Both the position numbers and the translations under genes were made by a program. From the NCBI RefSeq assembly GCF_000002985.6, contig NC_003279.8, positions 310,001 to 374,000 of the forward strand: a DNA stretch of 64,000 nucleotides, written 5' to 3'. Source of the DNA: Caenorhabditis elegans. Taxonomy: Eukaryota; Nematoda; Chromadorea; Rhabditida; Rhabditidae. Below are positions 54,519-64,000 of this stretch, in pieces. The notes beneath the pieces were generated by a model that searched no databases, was not told the DNA's origin, and worked only from the letters and a program-made list of their open reading frames with translations. Within the stretch, counting starts at the first letter, position 1; every line of letters begins with the position of its first letter.

Positions 54519-57500
54519 ATGAATGGTCAAGCGGATCGCTGCGACCGAACCGCCTACGTTTCGGGTCTTCAGCCGACAATCTCCGACATAGAACTGTTCG
54601 AGGTGTTCAATCGTGTCGCTCACGTCGAGAAGGTCATCGTTCGCAATGGAGCCGCCCGTCACGCGCTCATTGTTTTCAAGTTGGCATTTTTTTTCCATTT
54701 TTCCTCATCTAAATCTCTAATTTTCCTATTTTCAGAACTGTTCAAGGCCTGTATCAGGTGCTCGTAAACTTTCAAGGAACAACTCTTCACGGCCGTCAGC
54801 TGCACATTCGTCCACTGCGAGAAAGTTCGCACGCGAACAGCGAGGCCATCTCAACGATGTTCGAGAAGGTCAAACATCAGGGAAATTCCGGGAATTCTTC
54901 GTATCGTCAAGAGCACTCGTTCCCCGAGTACCGAAACCAGAACCCACAGGCTTCATCATACCTTCCACCGAATCCACGTGGTCATCGAAACTCGACGGGC
55001 TGTTTCAATGGTGGCGGCGGGGGCTATGGACGCCGACGTTCCGCCGGTGGATACAATCAGTACAATCAGAACAAGTATCCGAACGAAACGTACCCGGGAA
55101 TGACTCTGTTCGATAATCATCCAGTGCAGCAGTATTCGGGCTTCAATCCCATCGATTTTCGCTTTGATGACTATGTGGAAGGAGCCAAAAGGTGCAAAAT
55201 TCGCCAAATTTCGCTAAAAAATCTGAAATTTCGCCGACTTTTCCCGTAGCGCAGCAGTTTTTTCTTGATTTAGGCACATTTCAGGCAATTATTTTCGGCA
55301 AATCAATATTTTTCCACCATATATGTTCTAGAATGTTTTAGATGTACTAGATTTTATTTTCAGACGAATCAAGTGATTTTCTATATTTTTACACTATTTT
55401 TTGTTGAAATATGACCAGAATATGCAACAAAGTGTTCCAGCTGCTGCGAAAAGGAAAAATCGGCGAAATTTCGAATTTCAGTCTATTTTAATCTGTTTAA
55501 GCAAAAAGAAAACTAATTTTTAAAATTCAGATTCGACAACCTTGCCAACCTGATTCGCTCGAGCACCCCCACGGATCCGTTCGCTAATTATCAAAAGTAT
55601 TTTTGAATTATTTTGAAAATCAATAAATTGGTTTTTTTTTCAGACCTTGTGAATCCACAAGCACATCTCGTTCTCGTACGAATTCAGCAAAAGATCAAAA
55701 GCATGGCCCGCCAACGTGGAAAATGGAGCTGCAGATTAAGAAAGATGACCACCACCACGCCGGCGGCGGAGCAGCAACCACAGGACAGAAGCTGTCCCCA
55801 CAACAGTTTTTGGCTCAGATAGCTCAGAGACAACAATCGGAGCAAAACGCGGATGAGGTGGCCAAGAAGAAGCGTCCGAACCTTTCGGTTATCAATCCAT
55901 CGCTTTTCTATGAGCAATACCCGAGAACATCGTCGCCAGTTGTTTATGCTTCAAAATCTAGTAATATTTTTTGGAGATTTTGGGAAAAAAACAAATTTTC
56001 TCGAAAATACGCCCGAAATAGTGTTTCACGCGAAAATTGGCGATATTTCAATTTTTCTGAAAAATTGCTATAATTTTTTCGATTTTCACGTGAAATTGCA
56101 AGTTTTTGGATATTTTTCTCGAAAAACGTCAATTCATCGATTTACGCAGCTAGTATACTCAGCAATTGACCATTTTTTTGCAGACAATTTGGTATTTTTT
56201 ACTTAAAATTCTTGATTTTCGACTTCTCGTGTGCTAATCACTTTTTCAAATGCGCGCCCGAAGAATTTCTCATTGGAGCGTGCTTGCTTCGTGTAGATTT
56301 ACGAGAGCTTTCCATTTATTTAACTTCTTTCGTGCTTTTTCAGTTTTCCAGCGAGTTTCTGGCTCGACCCCTCGGTGTATTTTGTGCAAACACCGTCACG
56401 CGCAAATGCATGCACTTTTTCAACGCGCTGCGTGAAAATTCCTCTTGCGATTTCAAATATTTTTTCCCGCCATTTTCCAAAATTTTCGAGAGGGGGGGGG
56501 TCGAGCCAGAACACCTTGGTTTTCCAGCGAGCTTCCTTCATTTACGTCGATTTTTTTTTTAATCTTCGTTAAAGTTCTAAAAAAAAACGACTTAAATCAT
56601 TTTAAATTTTCCAAAATTCGGTTTTCCTTCTGCAAAAAAAATCAATTTCCAGAACCATCCGGCCACTACGACGACAAAATCGCATCTCCACACGATCCGG
56701 CAGTTCTCGCTTACAGTCGCCTTCGTGTACCTCAATCGGCCTTCGACAGTCTCTCACCAATCGACACCGACAATTGCTCATTCATCACAAAACACTTGGG
56801 ACCAACAACCGGTGTGAAGCGTGATTTGACGAACGACGAGTTGTCGGATATGATTGTATCAACTGGAAATCTCCGAATCAATCCAACCAACATCGATCAT
56901 CATGACGAACCGGCACCATGGTCTCCGCTGAAACGTCTTCGCGCCGAAAGTGGATCCCTATCAACTGCACAAGTCGCGTCGCCCGAGTTCTCACCGATCA
57001 AACCAAAGACAATGGAGTTCCACGAGACTGAGGATGATGTTTTTGAAACTGGACCACCACCAACCTACTTATCCGAAGGAAACGAAAACGCGGAGAAGAA
57101 ATGTGTTGAGCAGCCGAAAATCAACTACGACGACATTAATAATAGTCGTCTTCCGTCGAATTCTCATTCGGCAGCACCGAATTCCGAGAAGAAGCATTTC
57201 GTTTTTCCGGTACGGGGGCTTTTTTTTGAATTACCGAAAAAATTCCCAACTTTTTAAAGTTCAAAAAAGTCAAAATTTTTGTCCATTTTCTGGGCGTGAC
57301 TGCTTATGCCCCGCCCCCCTTTTTCGAAGTTTCTGCTTCTCGGAAAATGTATTCCCAAAGTGCCAGTTTTGAGGCCCCACGAAAAGGGAGCAGAACGAAA
57401 GAGGCACCACGGATTCAAGATCTGGTGCGATTCCGGATCTGGCACCGTGCCAACAACTTGAAAACGTGGTGCCTCTGAAAATTTGCTGCCAAGGTTGAAA

Positions 57501-57940
57501 TATCGAATGCATTACCCGTAAATCGACACGAGCTACAGTAACCTGTTATCCGCGTGGCGAGACCCATGCGCGTCAGATGTGGCGAAAATTATACTAAAAC
57601 CTGTTTAACTTGCAGAAAAACTTAATTTTTTTTGTTGAAAAAATTGAGCCAAAAGACTCAAAAATTTCATAAAGCGAAACTTTAAAAAAATATATAATTT
57701 GTTAAAAATTTCACGAAATATTTATGAATTAATTAATTTTTCCAGGAATACCCAATGTGCCGTCACTCGTCAGTTCCATCGATTGCTCACTTGGTCGGTG
57801 ATCTGTCGGACTTTTGCCCACACGCTACAGCCGACGAGAAGATGCTGCTCGACGAGGCGTCTTCAATCATCGAAAATACAACTCCAGCAGTGTCTACTGC
57901 TCCGGCTGCTGCTCCAGGAGCTACAATGCTCCAAATATAG
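54519..57940 (+). CDS. rnp-8: RRM RNA-binding protein, GLD-2 partner (RNP-8)
   Basis: In C. elegans RNP-8 binds and stimulates the cytoplasmic poly(A) polymerase GLD-2 and promotes the oocyte fate. Exons: 54519-54679, 54736-55191, 55531-55596, 55644-55960, 56653-57209 and 57746-57940. Total 583 aa. A single RRM spans residues about 11-85: RNP2-like AYVSGL, RNP1-like RHALIVFK, with the last strand GRQLHIRPL. The RRM is broken by intron 1 (AA|A Lys). Then follow a Gly/Tyr/Asn-rich region (GGGGGYGRRRSAGGYNQYNQ), a Gln-rich stretch (LSPQQFLAQIAQRQQSEQ), Ser-Pro sites (PWSPLKRL, SPEFSPIKPK) and a C-terminus with FCPHATADEKMLL. The ATG lies 2 nt after acceptor TTTTGCAG. Assignment rests on the RRM type, length and neighbourhood. 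Confidence 0.87.
56220..56310. repeat. Fragment related to the 51.6-52.8 kb element
   Basis: CTTTTTCAAATGCGCGCCCG followed by TCATTGGAGCGTGCTTGC matches the arm at about 51738-51795. It sits in rnp-8 intron 4 as a lone arm. Related words recur at 56400-56420 (CGCAAATGCATGC). Confidence 0.6.
57370..57575. repeat. Repeat fragments in rnp-8 intron 5
   Basis: GAGGCACCACGGATTCAAG, GATTCCGGATCTGGCACCG and CGTGGTGCCTC form a short inverted element related to that at 27042-27361. Right after it, CGTAAATCGACACGAGC and GTGGCGAGACCC belong to the family at 49514. Confidence 0.7.
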
Positions 57941-58335
57941 GAGAAGATCACATATACAATAATATAATCTTATTGCATTTTCGCAATTCTCGTTCTCTCC
58001 ACACACATACACACATCATCCCAAGTATTCCTGTGCTGAATCTCAGTTTGAATGATGTTTCATACCGTTTTTATCCCACTATTGCCTTATCGTTTCCTGT
58101 TTTATTATATTTTTCATTTTTTATATTGCCACCACCACCACCAACACCACCCTCTCTATCTTTTTTTGTTCTTTTGCCTCCAGCAACATCATCACCTAGT
58201 TTTCTGTGAATTTTGAATTTTGTGTTCCCCCGAGTCCCCTCTGATAGGAATGATAGGAAAAACAATGAAAATGCGAGTTTTTTCAAAAAAAAAAATACAA
58301 ACTAGGAAACTATAGAAACAAAAAAAAAACATTTG
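57941..58335 (+). other. rnp-8 3' flank / 3' UTR
   Basis: Pyrimidine-rich sequence with ACCACCACCACCAACACC (58130-58147) and CTCTCTATC, unlike the A/T-rich introns. This is consistent with a 3' UTR of a few hundred bases. No canonical AATAAA was noticed. No further gene is seen before the repeat at 58336. Confidence 0.5.
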
Positions 58336-58765
58336 AGGCGCAGTACCGAAATCTCTCCAAATTTGGCCCGAAAAATTCAAAAGAAAATATTTATTTTTCT
58401 AAATTATTATTTTTCCGCCACTCCAGCCTCATTCTCATTGGAGCGCGCAAAGTCATGTCGATTTACGAGATTAAGATTTTCAACGAGTTTCATCATTGTT
58501 ATCGATTTTCGTGTAAAGTTAACTAATTTTTTTGAAAATTTTCGCAAAAAATTTTGGATAATAAAATGTTCAATTGGCACGAAAATGCAGATCTTCAGCA
58601 AAAAAACCGACAGAAATGTGTAAAACTGAATCTCGTAAATCCACATGGCATAACGCGCTCCAATGAGAATGTTTTTAGCGAAAAGTTTGAACAAAGGAAT
58701 ATCAAATCAGGGCCAAATTTGGAGCAATTTCTAAAATATTTTCTCAATTCTTTCGGTATTCCACA
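58336..58765. repeat. Foldback repeat forming the aminopeptidase 3' UTR
   Basis: The left end is GCAGTACCGAAATCTCTCC and the right end is the mirror of GGAATACCGAAAGAATTGAG. Inner arms CTCATTCTCATTGGAGCGCG and CGCGCTCCAATGAGAATG, and TGTCGATTTACGAGATT with AATCTCGTAAATCCACATG, also pair. The family is the same as the outer arms at 51.6-52.8 kb. The element ends 10 bases from the stop codon of the aminopeptidase gene. A minus-strand AATAAA (58395-58390) lies near its far end. Confidence 0.8.
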
Positions 58766-58774
58766 TTCAAACAA

Positions 58775-61700
58775 TTATTCGGCCGTTCCCATGAGCCTCT
58801 GAATCTCGATGGGATCCCTTGGCACTGCAGCAGTCAACAGCTCAATCCCTCCAGCTTCACTAGTCGCCACGTCATCCTCGATACGGTATCCAATGCCACG
58901 AAACTCTTTGACAGGCCAATCCATCGGAACATACACTCCCGGCTCAATGGTAAATGGCACATTCGGTGGTAGATCAATGTCTCGGGATACTGTCGGACAA
59001 TCGTGAACATCCATTCCGAGATAATGACTGACGTGGTGGGGACACAGCTTCTCCGCCTGATGAATCATCTCCTTGTGATCCGTAGATCGAATCAGGCCGA
59101 GTTCGGTGAAACTTGCCGCGAGAAGTTCGTTCATTCGGCGGAACAGGGCGCTTAGGCGGACTTTTTCCATTGAGTGGGCGTAGGTGAGCAGTTCTTCGTG
59201 AACGTAGAGAAGCGCTTCGTAGAGGGATAGTTGGGCGTCTGACCAGCTGCAAAAACGAATTTTTTTTTGGGAAGGTTTTTTGAAACGATTTTTCAAATTT
59301 CGTTCGAATTATATTAAACTTTATATAAAACGATTATCCACGGATTTCTGGCTTCCCTCATAAATTGGAATGGAAGAGTTTACCGAACTAGGCCATTTTG
59401 GCTCGGCCATATCTGGTGCCGCGTCGCGGCTCGATTTTAGTTGTAAAACTAAATGCATTTGTACGTGTGGAGTACACGACTTTCCCACGCGTTGTCCGGC
59501 GGGCGATTGTCAATGGAGCGCAAAAAATTCACTGAGGAAGGGGAGAACTCCGTGATTAGCACCGCCTATTTCTCTCACGAATCTATTTCTTCGAAATCTT
59601 CTATTTTTTAAAAATCAATTCCTGAATTCTGAAATTCATTATAGCGTAATTTTTTGGGAATTTCACCCTGAATTCCATTTCTACGGAACAACATTTTTTT
59701 CTCGAATTTGTGGTGACTCAAATTAGAATTTTCAAAATCTCCAGAAAAAAAATCATTTTTCCTGAATTTTCTGGAGATTTTTAAAGGAATAAAGTGCAAA
59801 AAAGACTCTTTTTGAGGCACCACCGAAAGGAGAAAGGAGAACACAAACCACGCCCATTTTTCCGTGCCGCGCGCAAGTTTTTCTGCAAATTTTTATTTTC
59901 AAACGAGACAGCGAAACTCCGAAATAACGCATATCGTGTTCTTTATCATCAACGTGTTATTTCGGAGCTTCGTTGTCTCGTTTGAAAATAAAAATTTGCA
60001 GAAAAACTTGCGCGCGGCACGGAAAAAATGGGCGTGGTTTCTGTTCTCCTTTTTCACCTGTTCTCCTTTCGGTGGTGCCTCTTCTTTTTTTTTTCTATGT
60101 TTAGCGTAATTTTTTAGCCATCTTGGAATAGCCCCGCCCATTTCTCCCACAAATCCATATCTACGAAATCTCGCATTCCAGAATGATTTGTGGTGTCTCA
60201 AACGGGAATATTCAAAATTTCTAGAAAAACCCCATTTTTCTTGAATTTTGGCCGAACTTCTGTAATTTCTGAAATTCTGAGAAAAATTTTCATTTGAGTC
60301 ACCACAAATACTGGAATGCAAGATTTCGTAGAAATAGACTTGTGGGCGAAATCAGCAAAAAATGGGAAAACATTCAATTTTTTTTAATTTTTTGGGGTTT
60401 TATCACTAATTTTTAGCACTTACAATCCAGAAATCGGAAAGCAACGTGTCACATCTGACACATAACCATTCAAATCACACCCAGCATCCACGAGAACACA
60501 TTCCCGGGGATTTAGGTCATTATTTGCGTCCAAATAGTGAATAGTGTTGGCACGAACACCACCGGCAATCACTGGTGGATATGCTTGCATTTCTGATCCA
60601 CGACGACGTCCTTCAAACTCCAAGAGCCCGCAAATCGCGTTCTCGTTGTGTAGATCACGTGATCCCGATATCATTGAGCTCATTGTCTGGGCTCCCACGT
60701 TGCACACGTCACGCATTGAGCTCATTTCGGATGGAGATTTTATTACTCGGCGACGTTCGATCTGCAAGGAAAACTTGAAAATTGGCAAAAAAATAATTTT
60801 TTTTTTGAAATTTTAAAACGATTTTTCGGGTGTTCAGAAAAATTTTTTTTAGGAAAAAATTGGAATTTTCCAAAAGTTTCAAAAAAATAATTTCTAGAAC
60901 TTTTTCCTAAAAAAAAAATGAATATTGAAAGCTTCGAAAACAGTAAAAATTGGGAAAATTTTTTTACCGTTAAAAAATTTTTTTTTTTCGAAAAAAAAAT
61001 TTTCAGTTTAAAATTTGGAGCGTTTTCAATTTTATTGATAATTGGTGAAACAAAATAAAAAGTAAATAAAAAATTTTTTTTTTGAAAAATTTGAAAAATT
61101 AGATTAAAAATGTTTATTCTGGGATGAAAAAAACCTCCTAAAACCATTTTCTGGAAAATTTAAACTTCCTATTTTGTTCAGACAATTCTTTTTTTTCAAG
61201 AAAAAATCAAATTTTCCACTAGAAAATCGAAAAAAATTGACCTCGTTTAAAAATTGGACAAAATTTGAATTTTTACTTTGAAATCCTCGAAAATCGGATT
61301 TTTTTTTCAAAGCTTGAACAATTTTCTGCAAATTCTATATATCTCTAAACTCACAAAATGATTAATTTCCCGAACAGAATTAGCTTTAGCCTGTACAAAC
61401 TTATAGAGTAAATCATCAGAAGTCGAATCAAAAAACACTGCAGTTCCCTTATCGCAAACTTTTTCCAAAGTCTGTAGAATCCGGCTAGTCGGCACACATT
61501 CCGTGAATTTTGCAGTCTTTTCCCATTCGGATTCAGTTGGTAGGGCGCCTTCCCATAGCTCATCATAGGCACTACGACGGTCAGCAAAAAGAATATTTGT
61601 TTCTTTTGAAGATTCGGATATTCCTGATTGCATTATGTAATAACAATCTGGTGTGGTGATTCCGTTTAGGTATCTGCAAAAAAAAAAAATTTTTCAAATT

Positions 61701-63445
61701 TTTTTCTGTTAAAAATTTAATTTATTTTTTTTATCAAACAATTTTGAATTTTTCCCAAAAAAAATCCGAAAATTGTGAACAAATCTATTATTTTCGTTGA
61801 ACAAAAAAAAAACAAATTCAATTTTTAAATAATTTAATTTTCGTTCAGAAAAAGAAATTTGTCGATTTTCGGCGGCAATGATTTTTTTTAACGAAATTTT
61901 CCTGAAAAATTCAATATTTCAATAATTCCTGATTTTCTAGTTTTTTTTTTAAAGAAGAACATGTTAAATTTCTACTAATTTTATAACAAAAAATTTCGGG
62001 AAAATCTAGAATTAAAAAAAAATGTTTTCAGAAAAATTCTACTAATATATTAATTTTAGCTTAAATTTCGATAATTTTAGGTTATTTTTCAATTTTTTTA
62101 GGGCGAAATTTTGATTTTCAAAACAAAAATATTTTCTGACAAAAAAATTAATTTTCATTCTTTTTTAGATTTTTTGAAAAATTTTCAATTTTTTTCTGAA
62201 GAATTTGGTACTTGTGTATTACATGCCCTCATTTTTAAATTAAATTAAATGTTCATTAATTTCTCCATTTAAATTAAACGTGATATACATTTTCTCTTTT
62301 TAGGCTTAGAAATTGCTATTTTGCTACTTAAAAAATTACTATTAAAATGAGGGCATGTAATACACAAGTACCAAGAATTTCAATCAATTCTTGTTTTTGA
62401 AATTTTTTTTGGGAAAAATTCCAATTTTCGATTGTTTCTTCGATTTTTTCAGAAAAAAAATTTTCTAAAATTTATTTATTTGTTTGAAAATTGGATCTAA
62501 AAAAATTTCTCTAGTTTTTATTTTTTTTCTGGAAAAAGCTTTTTTTAACTTAAAAAGTTAATCTGTGGCCGAGTTTTCTCTCATCATTTTCACGGCCACG
62601 GCCATCAAAACCGAACCTGAAATGGCTTTTCTGTCGGAACGCGTGTGGAACATCCGGTGCAATATATGATTTCCGTGCTCCTTTCATCACAACGACCACT
62701 TGCTTTTCTGAAACTTTGAGAGGTCATGGCCTAACTTTTAAATGGTTTTCTAGGCCACCATGGTGATTTTATTACGGTACCGGGTCTCGACACGATGAAT
62801 TTTGTAGAATAAATTTTTCTGAAAAATTTCGTTTTTTTTTTTAGAAAAATCAAATTTTCAAGAAAAATGGGAAAACATTTTTCAGGAAAAATTTAATTTT
62901 ATAGAGAAAAATAGAATTTTTCCTTTAAAAAAATCTGAAAATTCGGATTTTTGAGAATTCTCTTTATTTGGATTTTAAAATCCAAATTTTCAAAAAAAAA
63001 TTTAAAAATCGGAAAATTCCAAATTTTTGAGAGTAAACTCGCCTTAATTTTTTTTTTCAATTAAAAAAATTAATTTTTTAAAAGAAAATTGGAATTTTTA
63101 CCCAAAAATTGGCAATTATTCGAGTTTTCAACGGAAAAATCTGAAAAATCCGAATTTTTGAAAAAAAAATCTTTAAAAATCCCAATATTCAATTAAAAAC
63201 CGCGAAATTTCGGATTTTTGAGAAAATTTTAATTTAAAAAAGTCCTATTTGTACTGCAAATCCTCATTTCCAAATGATGGCCTAACTTTTTCAGAATTCT
63301 AGGCCACCAGGCCATTTCTCTGCCTCTTACCCCCAGTTTTGACCTCTTTTTTGAGTAAATTCATCAAATTCGTCCTTCTCATCGCATATTCCTCATTTGG
63401 AATTCGCGATGGCCACATTGGTAGGCTCCGCCCACTTCTGAGCAT
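58775..63445 (-). CDS. Aminopeptidase P, XPNPEP3-like (M24B metallopeptidase)
   Basis: Cleaves the N-terminal residue from peptides with proline second, using two divalent metals; the vertebrate homologue is mitochondrial. Exons (minus): 63445-63331, 62707-62617, 61673-61355, 60761-60424 and 59246-58775. Total 444 aa, a little shorter than the 500 typical. The five metal ligands are visible: Asp267 and Asp278 (VLVDAGCDLNGYVSDVTR), His362 (SHYLGMDVHD), Glu389 (FTIEPGVYVP) and Glu411 (GIGYRIEDDVA). The N-terminal domain has PNEEYAMRRTNLMNLLKK and PHAFRQKSHFRYLNG, typical of this subgroup. The basic start MLRSGRSLPMWPSRIP could be a short mitochondrial presequence. Introns carry nested repeats. 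It lies 242 bases downstream of the dehydrogenase exon, which suggests an operon. I recall the locus as R119.2 but give no symbol. Confidence 0.92.
59548..60345. repeat. Nested inverted repeats in aminopeptidase intron 4
   Basis: An inner palindrome at about 59813-60079 has ends GAGGCACCACCGAAAGGAG and CTCCTTTCGGTGGTGCCTC and inner arms GAAAATAAAAATTTGCAG and mirror. It is inserted in an older element whose arms share TTTGTGGTG-CTCAAA-GAATTTTCAAAAT words (59709-59745, 60189-60220, 60290-60310) and CGAAATC--GCATTCCAG words. Confidence 0.75.
62208..62373. mobile_element. Small MITE-like element, about 166 bp
   Basis: Perfect terminal inverted repeats: GGTACTTGTGTATTACATGC at the left and GCATGTAATACACAAGTACC at the right, extended by CCTCATTTT / AAAATGAGGG. 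The interior is A/T-rich without coding capacity. Located in aminopeptidase intron 2. The clean ends suggest a comparatively young insertion. Confidence 0.85.
62560..62830. other. Flanks of aminopeptidase exon 2 with repeat words
   Basis: Apart from exon 2 (62617-62707), GTGGCCGAGTTTTCTC and CACGGCCACGG (62565-62603), TTCTAGGCCACCATGG (62747) and GGTACCGGGTCTCGACACG (62776) are dispersed-repeat words. Similar ones occur at 33660-33715, 39690-39730 and 63285-63315. Confidence 0.5.
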
Positions 63446-63687
63446 TTTTTTTTTGGATCTGATCTGTGTGGGAGGGAAATTCGAATTTTTTTAGAAATGA
63501 ATAAAACTGAAAAAAATAGATTTTTTGGGAAACAGGGAACCTGAATTTTCGAGAGAAAAAAGGAGGTAAAACAAAAAATTCGATTTTATATTGAGCAAAA
63601 ATTAATAGAAAAAATAAACTTAACAATTATGAACAGAAAAACCTACTAAAAAAGTCTAAAAAATGAATGAAAAATTGCAAAAAAAAT
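63446..63687 (-). promoter_or_regulatory. Probable intercistronic spacer, dehydrogenase to aminopeptidase
   Basis: 242 bases separate the dehydrogenase stop from the aminopeptidase ATG on the same strand. On the minus strand there are a run of T-rich sequence, an AATATAAAA poly(A)-like word and TTTTTTTCAG acceptor candidates (near 63508). The spacing fits a nematode operon. Confidence 0.5.
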
Positions 63688-63742
63688 CTACAATCGATAC
63701 GAGACTCCTCCTCCAACAATGCAGTTCTCGCCGGTGATGTAC
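63688..63742 (-). CDS. Short-chain dehydrogenase/reductase, last exon only
   Basis: Behind acceptor TTTTTTCAG the exon reads YITGENCIVGGGVSYRL and stop. YITGE-xxV-GG is the C-terminal signature of classical SDRs (strand G), and the closest type I know is the DHRS4-like carbonyl reductase group. Those end in a peroxisomal SRL-type tripeptide; here the end is YRL, which is not a canonical targeting signal. The rest of the gene, including the NAD(P)-binding and Tyr-x3-Lys parts, lies beyond the window. The exon starts in phase 1. Confidence 0.75.
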
Positions 63743-64000
63743 CTGAAAAAAAGTGATTTTTTTTTGAATTTTTAGAAAACAAAATTATGAAAAAAACCAA
63801 AAAATTTCCGAATAATCGAAATTTTTCGGAAGTTTTAGGTTAAAAAAATTTTTTTTTGATGAAAAGTTTTTTTTCAACAATTCTGAAAACTAAAAGTACC
63901 AAAAAATTTTAGTTTTTTCGATTGTTTCAATATGATAATTTTTTTTAAATGTTTAAAATTGTATTTTTTCAAAAAATATTATCAATTTTCCAATTTTATG
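63743..64000 (-). other. Intron of the short-chain dehydrogenase gene
   Basis: A/T-rich sequence up to the window edge, with no further exon of the dehydrogenase visible. Confidence 0.55.

Noticed and set aside
55853..56206. 117-aa frame overlapping rnp-8 exon 4
   Set aside because: It is a shifted frame through exon 4 and the following intron. The exon's own frame joins in phase at both ends.
1..64000. tRNA genes, rRNA, CRISPR arrays or a bacterial-type mobile system
   Set aside because: I looked for cloverleaf A/B box patterns, rRNA-like stretches and regularly spaced direct repeats with unique spacers. None was found. The regular repeats have no unique spacers, and the genome is plainly nematode.

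Overview
The window looks like nuclear DNA of a Caenorhabditis nematode, almost certainly C. elegans chromosome I, left arm. The signs are AT-rich DNA, many short GT-AG introns ending in TTTTCAG, acceptor-like TTTCAG sites placed just 5' of start codons (spliced-leader sites), and a familiar gene set: imb-3, xpo-2, a NOP14 homologue, daf-25, mbtr-1 and rnp-8. All gene models here were built by hand from splice signals and reading-frame phase. Every internal junction listed keeps phase.

Layout. 1-1400: repeat plus imb-3 3' flank. 1401-4978 (-): importin-5 homologue imb-3, 7 exons, 1092 aa. 5739-8520: repeat-rich gap holding a broken cysteinyl-tRNA synthetase copy between perfect 25-bp inverted repeats. 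8825-13352 (-): exportin-2/CAS homologue xpo-2, divergent from 13860-20728 (+), the NOP14 ribosome-assembly factor. 22613-27720 (+): daf-25 (Ankmy2-like, ankyrin plus MYND finger), whose third intron carries thirteen 40-bp repeats that read as a continuous heat-shock-element array. 27721-33540: 5.8 kb without a gene, dominated by a 184-bp satellite (about 15 copies) and a GC-rich block of unknown origin. 33541-37113 (-): mbtr-1 (MBT repeats), divergent from 37575-38149 (+), a 137-aa protein I do not recognise. That is followed at operon-like spacing by 38535-47077 (+), a 955-aa RCC1/BTB protein resembling IBtk. 47240-53901 (-): nematode-specific WSN-domain membrane protein, its introns full of nested inverted-repeat elements and with an in-frame TAG. 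54519-57940 (+): rnp-8. 58775-63445 (-): aminopeptidase P (XPNPEP3-like) whose 3' UTR is a foldback repeat. 63688-63742 (-): last exon of a short-chain dehydrogenase, probably first gene of an operon with the aminopeptidase.

Functionally the genes are mostly housekeeping (nuclear import and export, ribosome biogenesis, mitochondrial/cytosolic peptidase) plus cilium (daf-25), chromatin (mbtr-1) and germline RNA control (rnp-8). There is no sign that they form one pathway. The distinctive content is in the non-coding DNA: palindromic elements, minisatellites, one satellite array and the heat-shock-element array.
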